From Bdellovibrio bacteriovorus (lineage in GTDB: Bacteria > Bdellovibrionota > Bdellovibrionia > Bdellovibrionales > Bdellovibrionaceae), in contig NZ_LUKD01000005.1 in assembly GCF_001592745.1 (NCBI RefSeq), positions 186,001 to 250,000 on the forward strand: DNA of 64,000 nucleotides, read 5' to 3'. The notes under the pieces were generated by a model that was not told the origin of the DNA, searched no databases, and worked only from the letters and a program-made list of their open reading frames with translations. Shown one piece after another: positions 25,419 to 35,296 of the stretch; within the stretch, counting starts at the first letter, position 1, and each line of letters begins with the position of its first letter. Position numbers and translations under genes: made by a program.

Positions 25419-26882
25419 ATGGAACGTGAAATTCCCTATGCCTTAACCTTTGATGACATCCTTCTTCTTCCTCAATATTCCGAGATCACACCGACAGAAG
25501 TCGTTCCTCGATCTCTTTTCGCTAGAGATAAATATTTAAATACACCGATCATCTCTGCGGCGATGGACACCGTCACTGAAAACCGCATCGCGCGTGTGAT
25601 GGCTCAGCATGGTGGTTTGGGTATTATCCATAAAAATCTTGATATCGAAAAACAAGCTCTCGAAGTTGAAAAAGTGAAGAAGTATGAATCTGGTATGATC
25701 ATGGACCCTATCACATTGGGGCCGGATCACCTGGTGCAAGAGGCGGTGGAGCTGATGGAAAAGTTTTCTATCAGTGGTGTTCCTATCACCGTGGATGGCG
25801 CTTTGGTGGGTATCTTGACCAATCGTGATTTGCGCTTTGAAGAAAACTTCAATCAACCTATTCGCAATTTGATGACTAAAGAAAATCTGGTCACGGCGAA
25901 AATGGGAACGACTTTGGATGAAGCCAAAAAGATTTTGCAAAAGCATCGTATCGAAAAGCTTCCCGTGGTCGATAGTAAGGGGAAGCTCAAAGGTCTTATC
26001 ACGATCAAAGATATTGAAAAAGCCAAGAACTATCCGCAAGCGACAAAAGATGAACATGGTCGCCTTTTCGTTGGTGCCGGTGTCGGCGTAGGCGCGGATT
26101 CTCGCGATCGCGCTGATGCTCTGGTGGCTGCGGGAGCCGATGTACTTTGTGTGGATACAGCCCATGGGCATTCTAAAAATGTTCTCGAGATGGTGAAGTA
26201 TATTTCTCAGAAGCACAAAGATGTGATCGTTGTGGCAGGGAATGTCGTTACGGCTGAAGGAACACAGGCCCTGCTTGATGCGGGTGCTGAAGTTGTAAAA
26301 GTCGGTGTGGGGCCCGGCAGTATTTGTACGACTCGCGTTGTAGCTGGTGTGGGAATGCCGCAGATCTCTGCAGTGATTGAGTGTGCAAAGCTTGCAAAAG
26401 CCAAAGGTAAAACAGTGATTGCAGACGGGGGAATCAAGTTCTCCGGCGATATTACAAAAGCTTTAGCATTGGGCGCAAACACCGTGATGATCGGAAATTT
26501 ACTGGCAGGTGCGGAAGAATCACCGGGTGAAACTATTTTGTTTCAGGGCCGTACTTACAAAGTGTATCGCGGTATGGGAAGTATCGGTGCTATGTCTCGC
26601 GGATCCAAAGATCGTTACGGGCAAATGGACATCGAAGAAAATGAAAAACTGGTTCCGGAAGGCATTGAAGGAAAAGTGGCGTACAAAGGGTCTGCTGCCG
26701 GAGTGATTCATCAACTTGTCGGAGGACTAAAATCCGGGATGGGTTATTTGGGTGCGCGCAATATCGATGAACTTCAAGCAAAAGCAAAGTTCGTGCGCAT
26801 CTCTGCCATGGGGCTTCGTGAATCTCATGTTCATGACGTCAGCATCACCAAAGAAGCTCCGAACTATCGCATCGAAACATAG
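25419..26882 (+). CDS. guaB: Inosine-5'-monophosphate dehydrogenase
   Basis: The 487-aa enzyme oxidises IMP to XMP with NAD+, the committed step to GMP. It has the full TIM barrel split by a CBS pair (~residues 95-215; [20 protein letters not shown]...). The active-site loop GPGSICTTR carries Cys303. [17 protein letters not shown], the flap [16 protein letters not shown] and [11 protein letters not shown] are all intact. It is followed 2 nt later by guaA, forming a guanine nucleotide operon preceded by a possibly structured leader. Confidence 0.97.
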   Translation: MEREIPYALTFDDILLLPQYSEITPTEVVPRSLFARDKYLNTPIISAAMDTVTENRIARVMAQHGGLGIIHKNLDIEKQALEVEKVKKYESGMIMDPITLGPDHLVQEAVELMEKFSISGVPITVDGALVGILTNRDLRFEENFNQPIRNLMTKENLVTAKMGTTLDEAKKILQKHRIEKLPVVDSKGKLKGLITIKDIEKAKNYPQATKDEHGRLFVGAGVGVGADSRDRADALVAAGADVLCVDTAHGHSKNVLEMVKYISQKHKDVIVVAGNVVTAEGTQALLDAGAEVVKVGVGPGSICTTRVVAGVGMPQISAVIECAKLAKAKGKTVIADGGIKFSGDITKALALGANTVMIGNLLAGAEESPGETILFQGRTYKVYRGMGSIGAMSRGSKDRYGQMDIEENEKLVPEGIEGKVAYKGSAAGVIHQLVGGLKSGMGYLGARNIDELQAKAKFVRISAMGLRESHVHDVSITKEAPNYRIET

Positions 26883-26884
26883 AA

Positions 26885-28417
26885 ATGGAATCGAAAATGC
26901 GCGGATTTATTATTTTAGATTTCGGTTCTCAGTTTACTCAGTTGATCGCGCGTCGTTTGCGCGAACTGGGTTTTTATTCAGAAATTCACTCTTATAAATT
27001 TCCCACAGAAGAAATTCGTAAAAGAAATCCTTACGGAATTATTCTCAGCGGCGGTCCAAACTCGGTTTACGAACAAGGAGCTCCGCAAAGAGACATCCAT
27101 GAACTTCGTAACATAAGTCCTTTAATGGGTGTGTGTTATGGAATGCAACTTCTGACTCACCAATTGGGTGGCAAGGTCTCTCGGTCGGAGCACCGTGAGT
27201 ACGGCCTGAATTATGTAACATGGACTTCCGTCGTAGGAAGTATTCCACACCGACAAAAGGTTTGGATGAGTCATGGCGATGTTGTTGAAAAAGCGCCGGA
27301 AGGTTTTCAAGTGATCGGTATGTCGGATGGAAATCATCCGGCGGCGATGCAAGGACCCGGAGTTTTAGCTGTGCAATTTCATCCCGAAGTCGCTCACACT
27401 GAGCACGGCACAGATTTATTGAAGCACTTTGCGCAAACAATGTGTCAGGCTGCTTCAGATTGGGATGCGCCTCATATCAAAGATATTTTGATTGAAAATG
27501 TTCGGAAACAAGTGGGCGCGACTGATCACGTGCTAGTGGGGCTTAGCGGTGGCGTGGATTCCACCGTGGTGGCCACTCTTTTAACGAAAGCGTTGGGGGC
27601 TGAAAGAGTTCACTGTGTTTTTGTTGATAACGGTTTACTGCGCAAAAATGAATTTGAAACGGTTTTGGAGAATTATCGCAAGATCGGATTAAACGTCAAA
27701 GGTGTGGATGCCTCGGAAGAATTTCTGTCAGCCCTCAAGGGTAAGTCTGATCCGGAGGATAAAAGAAAAACCATCGGGCGTGTTTTTATCGAGGTCTTTG
27801 ATAAAAGTTATGATCATCAGTATCCGATTAAGTGGTTGGCGCAAGGCACTTTGTATCCCGATGTGATTGAAAGTGTTTCGTCTGTCGGTGGCAGTGTCAC
27901 AATTAAATCTCACCATAATGTCGGAGGCTTGCCTGAAAAAATGAATCTAGGACTTGTAGAGCCGGTTCGTGAGCTTTTTAAAGACGAAGTGCGTGCGTTA
28001 GGGGCTCAGTTGGGATTGCCGCATGAAATGTTGTGGCGTCATCCCTTCCCAGGGCCGGGTCTTTCGATTCGTGTTCTTGGTGAAGTGACAAAAGAGAAAC
28101 TGCAAATACTTAAAGAAGCCGATGATATTTTCATTTCAGAGCTTCGTCGTCGCGGTCTTTATGAGAAAATCTGGCAGGCATTCTGTGTGCTCTTGCCGGT
28201 AAAAACTGTCGGTGTTCAGGGTGATTCCAGAACTTACGATCACGTTCTTTCATTGCGTGCAGTGACGTCCAGTGATGGGATGACCGCAGATTGGTACCCT
28301 TTTGAATTTCAATTCTTGCGTGAAGTTTCAAACATGATCACCAACAAGGTGAAAGGTGTGAATCGTGTGGTTTATGATATTACCAGTAAACCTCCGGGGA
28401 CGATCGAATGGGAATAA
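26885..28417 (+). CDS. guaA: GMP synthase (glutamine-hydrolysing)
   Basis: The 510-aa enzyme converts XMP + ATP + glutamine to GMP. An N-terminal GATase-1 domain (Cys84 in GVCYGMQLL, HPEVAHTEHG) is followed by the ATP-pyrophosphatase domain (P-loop GLSGGVDSTV at ~220) and the dimerisation domain ending ...KPPGTIEWE. It starts 2 nt after guaB. A second ATG at 26897 (MRGFIILDFGSQ) is equally credible as start. A weak hairpin follows the gene. Confidence 0.97.
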   Translation: MESKMRGFIILDFGSQFTQLIARRLRELGFYSEIHSYKFPTEEIRKRNPYGIILSGGPNSVYEQGAPQRDIHELRNISPLMGVCYGMQLLTHQLGGKVSRSEHREYGLNYVTWTSVVGSIPHRQKVWMSHGDVVEKAPEGFQVIGMSDGNHPAAMQGPGVLAVQFHPEVAHTEHGTDLLKHFAQTMCQAASDWDAPHIKDILIENVRKQVGATDHVLVGLSGGVDSTVVATLLTKALGAERVHCVFVDNGLLRKNEFETVLENYRKIGLNVKGVDASEEFLSALKGKSDPEDKRKTIGRVFIEVFDKSYDHQYPIKWLAQGTLYPDVIESVSSVGGSVTIKSHHNVGGLPEKMNLGLVEPVRELFKDEVRALGAQLGLPHEMLWRHPFPGPGLSIRVLGEVTKEKLQILKEADDIFISELRRRGLYEKIWQAFCVLLPVKTVGVQGDSRTYDHVLSLRAVTSSDGMTADWYPFEFQFLREVSNMITNKVKGVNRVVYDITSKPPGTIEWE

Positions 28418-28419
28418 TG

Positions 28420-28447
28420 GCCGTTACCCGCAGGTAATGGCTTCTTT
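28420..28447 (+). terminator. Weak terminator after guaA
   Basis: Stem GCCGTTACC / GGTAATGGC (one G-T pair) with loop CGCA, followed by TTCTTTG rather than a full T-run. Confidence 0.5.
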
Positions 28448-28488
28448 GTAACTCGATATGCGCGGAGGAAATCTGTAGTTTTCATCGC

Positions 28489-29466
28489 ATGAAAACAAAA
28501 AAGAATTTCTTCCGCGTCTCTAAAGCCGTTACGTTGTTAATCGTCCTTTCAGCTATCGCCGCAATGGCCGCCACAGCTGAACTTCTTTACGAAGCTTCTG
28601 GCACTGCCAGTTTCAAACTTTATAAAGACACAAAATCAGAGCTTCGCTCGACAGTGATTCAATCACAAGACTTCGAGCTCGCTCGTCACTACACGGCTTC
28701 AGAAGGCGAAAAGCTCTTTTTGGTAAATATCAAAAAAACGGTGCAAAGATATTTGGATGCAGAAGGTATTGTCGGGACAGCGACATGGAACGTGCGCACG
28801 GGGGATAAGTTACAGACACAATTATGGAGCCGCACGGAGTCTGCCACCGAGGTGAATGTACATCCGAACCAGCCTGTAGTGGTGAGTGGTCTTGGGGGAT
28901 GTTGTGCCGAGATGACAGGCTATCGCTTGTTCAATATCGAAACGGGTCGTTTGATCATGTCCTTCAATGATTTTGCTTGGAAAGAAAAAGTCACTCAGCC
29001 TTTTTCTTTGGAAGTTCCAAATTCAACTCTGGCCGCTCGCTATATCGGCGCGATCACTCAAGACTCCACTCGGGATCGTGATTTTGTCGAAGCAGCTCCG
29101 GGTAAGAAAGCGGCATTACTCATTAAGTATGCAAATGAGATGTTGAAGCAGAAACTGCAAGTGGATATGGAAACCGCTCCAGGTTATGGCATCAGCGTGA
29201 TGGAATTTTCAATGGAAAGAGATCCCTCGGTTCCGGGAAGTGATAAAATTGAACTTCAAGGAAACGACACGGCCGTTCTTTGGAATATCGATGGAGCGTC
29301 CTCGCCCAGTGCTATTTCCGGAGTTATTCTCAAAATTGCTCTAGACGCCGGTTTAGGCCAAAAAACCATCAAAATCCCTGTCAGAAACGATGAGTTGGAT
29401 TTGGATTCTGCGATCATTCCGTCGGGAATTGAAGTTCATCCTATCGTCAAATCAGGGGCCTTTTAA
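28489..29466 (+). CDS. Exported protein of unknown function
   Basis: A 325-aa protein with a signal peptide or anchor (~12-33, AVTLLIVLSAIAAMAATAE). The mature part starts with a beta-rich region (ASGTASFKLYKDTKSEL) and has a GLGGCCAEMTGYRLFNIETG motif near residue 140 that looks like a small folded core with a Cys-Cys pair. No family is recognised. It is transcribed alone between guaA and dnaE. Probably periplasmic. Confidence 0.65.
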   Translation: MKTKKNFFRVSKAVTLLIVLSAIAAMAATAELLYEASGTASFKLYKDTKSELRSTVIQSQDFELARHYTASEGEKLFLVNIKKTVQRYLDAEGIVGTATWNVRTGDKLQTQLWSRTESATEVNVHPNQPVVVSGLGGCCAEMTGYRLFNIETGRLIMSFNDFAWKEKVTQPFSLEVPNSTLAARYIGAITQDSTRDRDFVEAAPGKKAALLIKYANEMLKQKLQVDMETAPGYGISVMEFSMERDPSVPGSDKIELQGNDTAVLWNIDGASSPSAISGVILKIALDAGLGQKTIKIPVRNDELDLDSAIIPSGIEVHPIVKSGAF

Positions 29467-29538
29467 TGCAGCGTGAGATGTGAGGGTCTGGGTGCCCCTT
29501 TTATTGAATAAAAAAAGGGCCTAAGATATGAAATTGTC

Positions 29539-32500
29539 ATGTCTTTTGTACATCTTCACGTTCACTCCGAATATTCTCTTTTAGAAGCTGCGGCCCGCGT
29601 AAAAGCTATTGCTAAAAAAGCAGCGGCCATGAATATGCCAGCGGTGGCATTGACCGACAACGGCAACATGTTCGGTGCCGTGGAATTTTACTTTGCTTGC
29701 AAGGATAATAACGTCAAACCGATCTTAGGTTTGGATGCTTATCTTGCACCCGGTTCACGCTTAGAGAAAAAGCAAGATCGTGATCAAGTCAGTCAGGGGC
29801 CACGCCGGTTGGTTTTCTTGGCTCAAAATATCAAGGGCTATCAAAATCTCAGCAAGCTTTCGACAATTGGCTATCAAGAGGGTTTCTACTGGAAGCCTCG
29901 TATCGATTACGAAGTTATCAAAGAATACAATTCAGACCTGATCTGTATGACAGGAGGACTTCGTGGTGAGGTGGCTGAGGCTTTCTTGCGCGAAGGCCCC
30001 GATGCGGCTTTAGCAAAAATCCGTCAGCTGAAAGAAATCTTCGACGATCGCCTTTATCTTGAAATGTGTCGCACTGGAGTTCCTGAGTGGGATCAAATAA
30101 ATCCCTTCTTGATGGAGGCTTCAAAGATCACCGGCGTTCCACTTGTGGCAAGTAATGATGTTCATTACATGACTCAAGACGATCAGATCGCCCAAGAGGT
30201 TTTGATCTGTATCGGAACGAATAAAACTTTAAGTGATGAGTCTCGTTTCCGTTTAGGCACAGACGAGTTTTATTTCAAAAAGCCAGAACAGATGCAGCAG
30301 CTTTTTGCGGATGTCCCTGAAGCCGTCAGCAACACTTTGCAAATCGCCGAACGCTGTGATGTGAAATTTAAGTTGAAAGATGAAAACGGGAAGCCGATTT
30401 ATCATCTTCCTACATTCCCGACTCCTGAAGGCGTTTCGTTAAAAGATGATATCGCTCGTCGTGCCAAAGAAGGTTTGCTCACGCGCTTTGAAGAAGCAGT
30501 TCTTCGTGGCGAAACTGTGCCGGAAGAAAAAAAACCAGAGTATTATGCGCGCTTAGATTATGAACTTGGCATCATCGACCGCATGGGTTTTAACGGTTAC
30601 TTCTTAATCGTCCAAGACTTCATCGGTTGGGCTAAAGATCATGACATCCCGGTAGGACCAGGTCGTGGATCCGGTGCGGGCTCCCTGGTTGCCTATTGTT
30701 TAAGAATTACGGATTTAGATCCTCTTCCCAACTTTCTTCTCTTTGAGCGTTTCTTAAATCCAGAGCGTATCTCGATGCCGGACTTCGATATCGACTTCTG
30801 TCAAGATCGTCGTCAGGAAGTCATTCGTTATGTGACGGAAAAATACGGGCAAGAGTCGGTATCTCAGATTATCACTTACGGTAAATTGCAAACGCGTGCG
30901 GCACTGAAAGACGTGGGTCGTGTTTTGGGTATGCTGTTTTCGGAAGTGGATCAAGTCACAAAACTGATTCCGGATAAATTGGGAATCAGTCTTAAAGAAT
31001 CTTTAGAGATGGAACCTCGTCTGACAGAAATGATGGAGATGAATCCAACTGTCGCAACCATGATTGACCTCGCTCAACGCGTGGAAGGTATGGTTCGAAA
31101 TGCGGGGATCCACGCTGCCGGTGTTATCATCGGTGACGGTCAGCTGGTAAAACATGCTCCGTTATACAAGGGGGCGGATGGCGAGCAAGTCGTTCAATAC
31201 GACATGAAACACGCCGAAAAAATTGGCCTGATCAAATTCGACTTCCTCGGGTTAAAGACGCTCACTCACATCAATATGGCGTTAAAGCTCATCAAGAAGA
31301 ATCGTGGTAAAGAGATCACCTCAAAAATGATTCCGATGAACGACACTGCCACGTTCGAGATGATGTCCCGCGGGGATACTGCCGGGGTGTTCCAGTTCGA
31401 GGGTGAGGGTATCACGGATGCCACTCGTAAAATCCGTCCGTCATCGTTTGCAGATATCACGGCGATCACGTCTTTGTATCGCCCGGGTCCGATGGCGAAT
31501 ATTCCTGACTTTACCGATCGTAAACACGGCAAAGCCCCCGTCGAATACTTGCTTGAGGACACGCGTGAGGTTCTTTCGGAAACCTACGGGATCATGGTTT
31601 ACCAAGAGCAAGTTATGGGTATTGCTTCGAAGATTGCTGGTTACTCCTTGGGTGAAGCCGACATGCTTCGTCGTGCAATGGGTAAGAAGATCAAAGAAGA
31701 GATGGATAAACACCGCGAACGCTTCATGCAAGGGGCGGTCGAAAGAGGTCACAATAAAGAAAAGTCCTCAGAGCTTTTTGATCTCATGTATAAGTTTGCC
31801 GACTACGGTTTCAATAAGTCCCATGCGGCCGCTTATTCTGTCGTTACTTTGCAAACGGCCTGGTTGAAATGTCATTACCCGGTGGAATTCTTTGCGGCTC
31901 TTCTCAGTACCGAGTTGTCGGATACGGAAAAAATCGTGAAGTACTCAAAGGATGCTGCGAAACGCGGTATCACCGTAAAACCTCCTCACGTGAATTTCTC
32001 TGAGTATCTTTTCGGGGCCCATGGTGACGAGATTTACTTCGGTCTGGGTGCCATCAAAGGTGTCGGACAGGGAGCGGTCGAAGCCATTATTGAAGCTCGC
32101 AATAGTTTGCCCGATAAAAAGTTTAATTCTTTGGATGAGTTCTTTAACTCTATCGATCTTCGCCGCGTGAATAAAAAAGTGATCGAGTGCTTGATTAAAG
32201 CCGGTGCCTTTGAGGGTTTCGGTGTTCATCGTGCGCAAATGATGGCTGGTTATCAAAAGTACTTAGATCGTGCGCAAGGCCTGCAAAAGGACAAAGAGCT
32301 AGGACAAGCTTCGTTATTTGATTTGGGTCCTTCCACAGAAACCAAAGTGACGCTTGAAGAAATCAAACCTTGGAGTCGTACGGCATCCTTGGCGTATGAA
32401 AAGGAAGTCTTGGGATTTTATCTCAGCGATCACCCGTTAAAAGGTTTCGATACTCTTTCAGAGATCTGGACGACGTGTAAAGTGGCTGAGCTGCCGGCAC

Positions 32501-33078
32501 AGATGCCCGCGCCGGGTTCGCCCGAGGCCGAGGCCTTAAAGGCCGCTAAGAAAGATTGGAAAAATCGCGATGCGGGTAAAAAGAAGATCGTTGTGGCGGG
32601 GCTTATCACCGAGCTGCGTGAGCTTATTACCAAAAAAGGAACACGCATGGCTTTCGGTAAGATTGAAGATCTGACCGGGGCTTGCGAGCTTGTGATCTTC
32701 CCAGACTCTTACGCACGCTTTGAAGCACAGCTTCGCGATGAAAGACCGGTCTTGATTGGCGGAGCGCTTGAGGTTGAGGAAGGTGTTGCTAAGATTATGG
32801 TAGACAGTGTGTCGCCCATGGAAGACATCCTGAAAAAGACCAAGCGCATGGTGCTTCGTTTGGATAAAATTGATCCGAACGACTATCCTCGTTTACACTC
32901 TTTGATGAAGGATTATCCAGGGACGACTTCAGTCAGTTTTGAAATTGAGATCCCGGAAGTCAGTCGTCGTGTTTTGATGGATGCCGGTGAAGCGACGGGT
33001 GTTGCCGTGAATAATGAGTTTTTTGAAGGTGTGCACTCGGTTTTCGGTCGCACTGACTTTATTGAGTTAAGGAGTTAA
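29539..33078 (+). CDS. dnaE: DNA polymerase III alpha subunit
   Basis: The 1179-aa catalytic subunit of the replicative polymerase. An N-terminal PHP domain (SFVHLHVHSEYSLLEA; residues ~1-280) precedes the palm/fingers with the catalytic aspartates in PDFDIDF (residues 414-420) and GRGSGAGSLVAYCL. A helix-hairpin-helix region and OB domain lie near the C-terminus. An internal clamp-binding motif QASLFDL begins at residue 923. Length is normal. The ATG has no visible SD. An AT-rich hairpin (GCCCCTTTTATT with its partner, 29494-29520) and TAAGAT lie just upstream, so the mRNA may be short-leadered or leaderless. The next gene begins 3 nt after the stop. Confidence 0.97.
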   Translation: MSFVHLHVHSEYSLLEAAARVKAIAKKAAAMNMPAVALTDNGNMFGAVEFYFACKDNNVKPILGLDAYLAPGSRLEKKQDRDQVSQGPRRLVFLAQNIKGYQNLSKLSTIGYQEGFYWKPRIDYEVIKEYNSDLICMTGGLRGEVAEAFLREGPDAALAKIRQLKEIFDDRLYLEMCRTGVPEWDQINPFLMEASKITGVPLVASNDVHYMTQDDQIAQEVLICIGTNKTLSDESRFRLGTDEFYFKKPEQMQQLFADVPEAVSNTLQIAERCDVKFKLKDENGKPIYHLPTFPTPEGVSLKDDIARRAKEGLLTRFEEAVLRGETVPEEKKPEYYARLDYELGIIDRMGFNGYFLIVQDFIGWAKDHDIPVGPGRGSGAGSLVAYCLRITDLDPLPNFLLFERFLNPERISMPDFDIDFCQDRRQEVIRYVTEKYGQESVSQIITYGKLQTRAALKDVGRVLGMLFSEVDQVTKLIPDKLGISLKESLEMEPRLTEMMEMNPTVATMIDLAQRVEGMVRNAGIHAAGVIIGDGQLVKHAPLYKGADGEQVVQYDMKHAEKIGLIKFDFLGLKTLTHINMALKLIKKNRGKEITSKMIPMNDTATFEMMSRGDTAGVFQFEGEGITDATRKIRPSSFADITAITSLYRPGPMANIPDFTDRKHGKAPVEYLLEDTREVLSETYGIMVYQEQVMGIASKIAGYSLGEADMLRRAMGKKIKEEMDKHRERFMQGAVERGHNKEKSSELFDLMYKFADYGFNKSHAAAYSVVTLQTAWLKCHYPVEFFAALLSTELSDTEKIVKYSKDAAKRGITVKPPHVNFSEYLFGAHGDEIYFGLGAIKGVGQGAVEAIIEARNSLPDKKFNSLDEFFNSIDLRRVNKKVIECLIKAGAFEGFGVHRAQMMAGYQKYLDRAQGLQKDKELGQASLFDLGPSTETKVTLEEIKPWSRTASLAYEKEVLGFYLSDHPLKGFDTLSEIWTTCKVAELPAQMPAPGSPEAEALKAAKKDWKNRDAGKKKIVVAGLITELRELITKKGTRMAFGKIEDLTGACELVIFPDSYARFEAQLRDERPVLIGGALEVEEGVAKIMVDSVSPMEDILKKTKRMVLRLDKIDPNDYPRLHSLMKDYPGTTSVSFEIEIPEVSRRVLMDAGEATGVAVNNEFFEGVHSVFGRTDFIELRS

Positions 33079-33081
33079 TAA

Positions 33082-34257
33082 ATGCGTTTAGCTTTTGTGT
33101 TGGCAGCAGCGTTGATGTTCACTTTAAACAGTCCCGTAAAAGCTCAACAATCTGAATTGATCGACCGCACCTTCTCCGGAGTATCTAAAGAGGCGACTCC
33201 TCAAGGCGCGCGTCGTGATATCCAAGACCAAGCGTCGCAAAAGGTCTCTGAAGACATCATCAAGGAATTGGTGGGCGAAGAAAGATTTTCTAAAAACAAG
33301 TCTTTGATTCAATCTAAGATCATCAAAAACTCGGCTCGTTATATTCCTTTTGCGAAGGCTTCAAGTTTAACCCAGGAAGGTGCGGAATATAAAATGTCCG
33401 TTTCTTTAAAGGTCTCATTGCGTGATCTAAAACAAATGCTTCAGGACAATGCTTTGTTAAATGAAAATGATGCCATTCCTGTGGTGCTTCCAGTGATTAG
33501 TTGGATTGATCGTGTGCAAGGGAAAAGTTACCGTTGGTGGCTGCCTTCGGATAAAACACAGCAGGCCTTTTTGATCAAAGAAGCTCGCGTGCTTGAAGAA
33601 GCTATGCGTGGTTCTTTTCAAAAGAACAATTTTTTTGCAGTGAAGCCAGTAGAGGCCGGCTTGGGAAACAGTGTTCCCGGCGACTTTCAAAATGAACGTA
33701 TTGTGGGTGAGGATGCCCAATTCTTTTCTCAATATTTCAACGCACCTCTTTTGATTGATGGCCAGGTTGTTCTAAACAAAGGGGAATCTGGAAAGAACTA
33801 CCGTATTGAAATTCGTATGACGGCTGTTCAGGTCAGCAATGGTCGCGCTATTGCCGATGTTTCTCGTCGCTATGACACAGAAAACGGAAGTTTTGAAAGT
33901 GCTGTTGATAAAAAAATGCGCGAGGTGATCGAGACGACCGCCAACGACCTAGCTTCACAAGTTTTAGAAGCTTGGCAGCGCGGTTCTTTAGGGACGTCGG
34001 TGATTCGTCTGACAATTCAAGGTCGTAACACTCTTCCGATGATGGAAGGTTTGAAAGAAAAAATCCGTTCTCAGATCACTCAAGTTAAAAGCATTCGTGA
34101 GCGCTTAGTCAGTTCCGAGGCTGTCAGTTTTGAAGTCGATACCGCCGTTTCGACGGTCGAACTTTTAGGAAAATTGGAAGCGCTGGATATCGAAGGCAAG
34201 AAGCTTTCGAAAGTTTCTGAAAAACAAGACGAGATCGTCTTGAAGTGGGCACAGTAG
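33082..34257 (+). CDS. Exported protein with FlgT-N/LPP20-like region
   Basis: A 391-aa protein with a signal peptide (~1-21, ending VKAQ). Residues ~35-130 (QGARRDIQDQASQKVSEDIIKEL...SLKVSLRDLKQML) resemble the N-terminal domain of FlgT and LPP20-type proteins: a helix with A-R-x-x-A spacing then a beta sheet. The rest is a periplasmic alpha/beta region of unknown type. It starts 3 nt after dnaE, and its stop is followed by the lipoprotein gene with AGGAGG overlapping, so both are co-transcribed. FlgT shapes the sodium-type flagellar H-ring, but a flagellar role here is only an inference. Confidence 0.6.
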   Translation: MRLAFVLAAALMFTLNSPVKAQQSELIDRTFSGVSKEATPQGARRDIQDQASQKVSEDIIKELVGEERFSKNKSLIQSKIIKNSARYIPFAKASSLTQEGAEYKMSVSLKVSLRDLKQMLQDNALLNENDAIPVVLPVISWIDRVQGKSYRWWLPSDKTQQAFLIKEARVLEEAMRGSFQKNNFFAVKPVEAGLGNSVPGDFQNERIVGEDAQFFSQYFNAPLLIDGQVVLNKGESGKNYRIEIRMTAVQVSNGRAIADVSRRYDTENGSFESAVDKKMREVIETTANDLASQVLEAWQRGSLGTSVIRLTIQGRNTLPMMEGLKEKIRSQITQVKSIRERLVSSEAVSFEVDTAVSTVELLGKLEALDIEGKKLSKVSEKQDEIVLKWAQ

Positions 34258-34268
34258 GAGGTGCGGTC

Positions 34269-35195
34269 GTGAAGAATTTTGTTTTGTTATTATCGCTGTT
34301 GGCGTTCACGGCTTGTACAACTATGGATGGGGCCGGTCCCTCTATTCGTCGCGACGTCAAAGACGTCAACTACGAAGCTCGTAAGGATGACTCGGCTCCT
34401 CGCAAGCGTTTGATGGTTTTGCCATTTTTAGATGCTGGGGATAAAAGACCTTCAGAGCTTCGCGAAAGAGCTCGCAACGCCTTCATTATGGATTTAAATC
34501 GCTCCGGAGAAGTCATCGCCTTAGATAGCAAAGAACTGAACGTCGATCTTTCAAAGATGATGGAAGGGGGGCAATACAAACTTCCTGAAGTCGCAAAGGC
34601 GGCGCAAGCTTTGGGAGTGACGGCAGTTCTTGAAGGTAAGATCATCGATATTCGAATCAAAAGAAAAGCCGACAATGTCGGCGTTGTTCGTCATATGTCG
34701 ACAGCTTTTGAAGTTGTGGCCCAAGTCCGTGTCGTGACGGGGAGAGCGGCTCGCGAAGTCTTTAACACAGTTAAGACTGTGACTGTGGAAGAGCAGGGGA
34801 CGCGGGTGGGTGAGCGTGTTGAAACCGATAAATTCATTTCTAACAATCCAGATATGATTCAAACGATTGTGAAAGATGCGTTTTTAGATTTTACTCCGCA
34901 GGTTTTAGCTTCCTTAGATAAAGTTTCTTGGGAGGGAAGAATTGCGGCCATCAACGGCGATAGAATTTATTTAAATGTTGGCCGCGTCTCTGGCTTACAA
35001 GTCGGGGACTTACTAAAAGTCACTGAAGATGGTGATGATATTTACGATCCCGAAAGTGGTGGGCACATTGGACGAGTGCCAGGACGTCTTAAGGGAACTC
35101 TTGAAGTGATCAGTTATTTTGGGAATGATGGCGCGATTGCGATTGTTCATTCTGGTTCCGGTTTTAAAGAAAACGATCGCGTGGAGTTGTACTAG
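34269..35195 (+). CDS. FlgT/CsgG-like lipoprotein
   Basis: I use the GTG at 34269 (308 aa) because AGGAGG is 7 nt upstream. An earlier in-frame GTG at 34245 has none and would add residues before the signal. The lipobox is LLAFTAC. Residues ~50-200 show a TolB/CsgG-like fold (MVLPFLDAG..., AAQALGVTAVLEGKI, ...ARNAFIMDLNRSGEV). The last ~75 residues form an SH3-like FlgT-C domain (RIAAINGDRIYLNVGRVSGLQVGD...GFKENDRVEL). The protein probably sits in the outer membrane facing the periplasm. With the upstream gene it looks like FlgT distributed over two polypeptides. Confidence 0.65.
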   Translation: MKNFVLLLSLLAFTACTTMDGAGPSIRRDVKDVNYEARKDDSAPRKRLMVLPFLDAGDKRPSELRERARNAFIMDLNRSGEVIALDSKELNVDLSKMMEGGQYKLPEVAKAAQALGVTAVLEGKIIDIRIKRKADNVGVVRHMSTAFEVVAQVRVVTGRAAREVFNTVKTVTVEEQGTRVGERVETDKFISNNPDMIQTIVKDAFLDFTPQVLASLDKVSWEGRIAAINGDRIYLNVGRVSGLQVGDLLKVTEDGDDIYDPESGGHIGRVPGRLKGTLEVISYFGNDGAIAIVHSGSGFKENDRVELY

Positions 35196-35230
35196 GACTT
35201 CTTTGTTTCCATATTTGTCATCACGGAAAA

Positions 35231-35287
35231 TTACAGAACGACCCTTAACAGGATTTGCACATAAAGACCTTGGGGTTCGTTCTGTAA
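35231..35287 (+). promoter_or_regulatory. Large inverted repeat before dual-SBP gene
   Basis: TTACAGAACGA then CCC (35231-35244) pairs with GGG..TCGTTCTGTAA (35273-35287): 11 perfect bp plus three more past a one-base bulge, with a 28-nt loop. It ends 9 nt before the start codon, where there is no good SD. It may be an operator or an mRNA hairpin. Confidence 0.45.
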
Positions 35288-35296
35288 AAGAATATA

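Noticed and set aside
25419-28417. Possible purine-riboswitch aptamer before guaBA.
   Set aside because: The three-way layout is similar in outline but loop and junction bases do not match the xpt-type consensus; kept only as an unclassified leader.
29494-29520. AT-rich hairpin before dnaE as a terminator.
   Set aside because: No T-run follows on the plus strand and no minus-strand gene ends there; mentioned only with dnaE.
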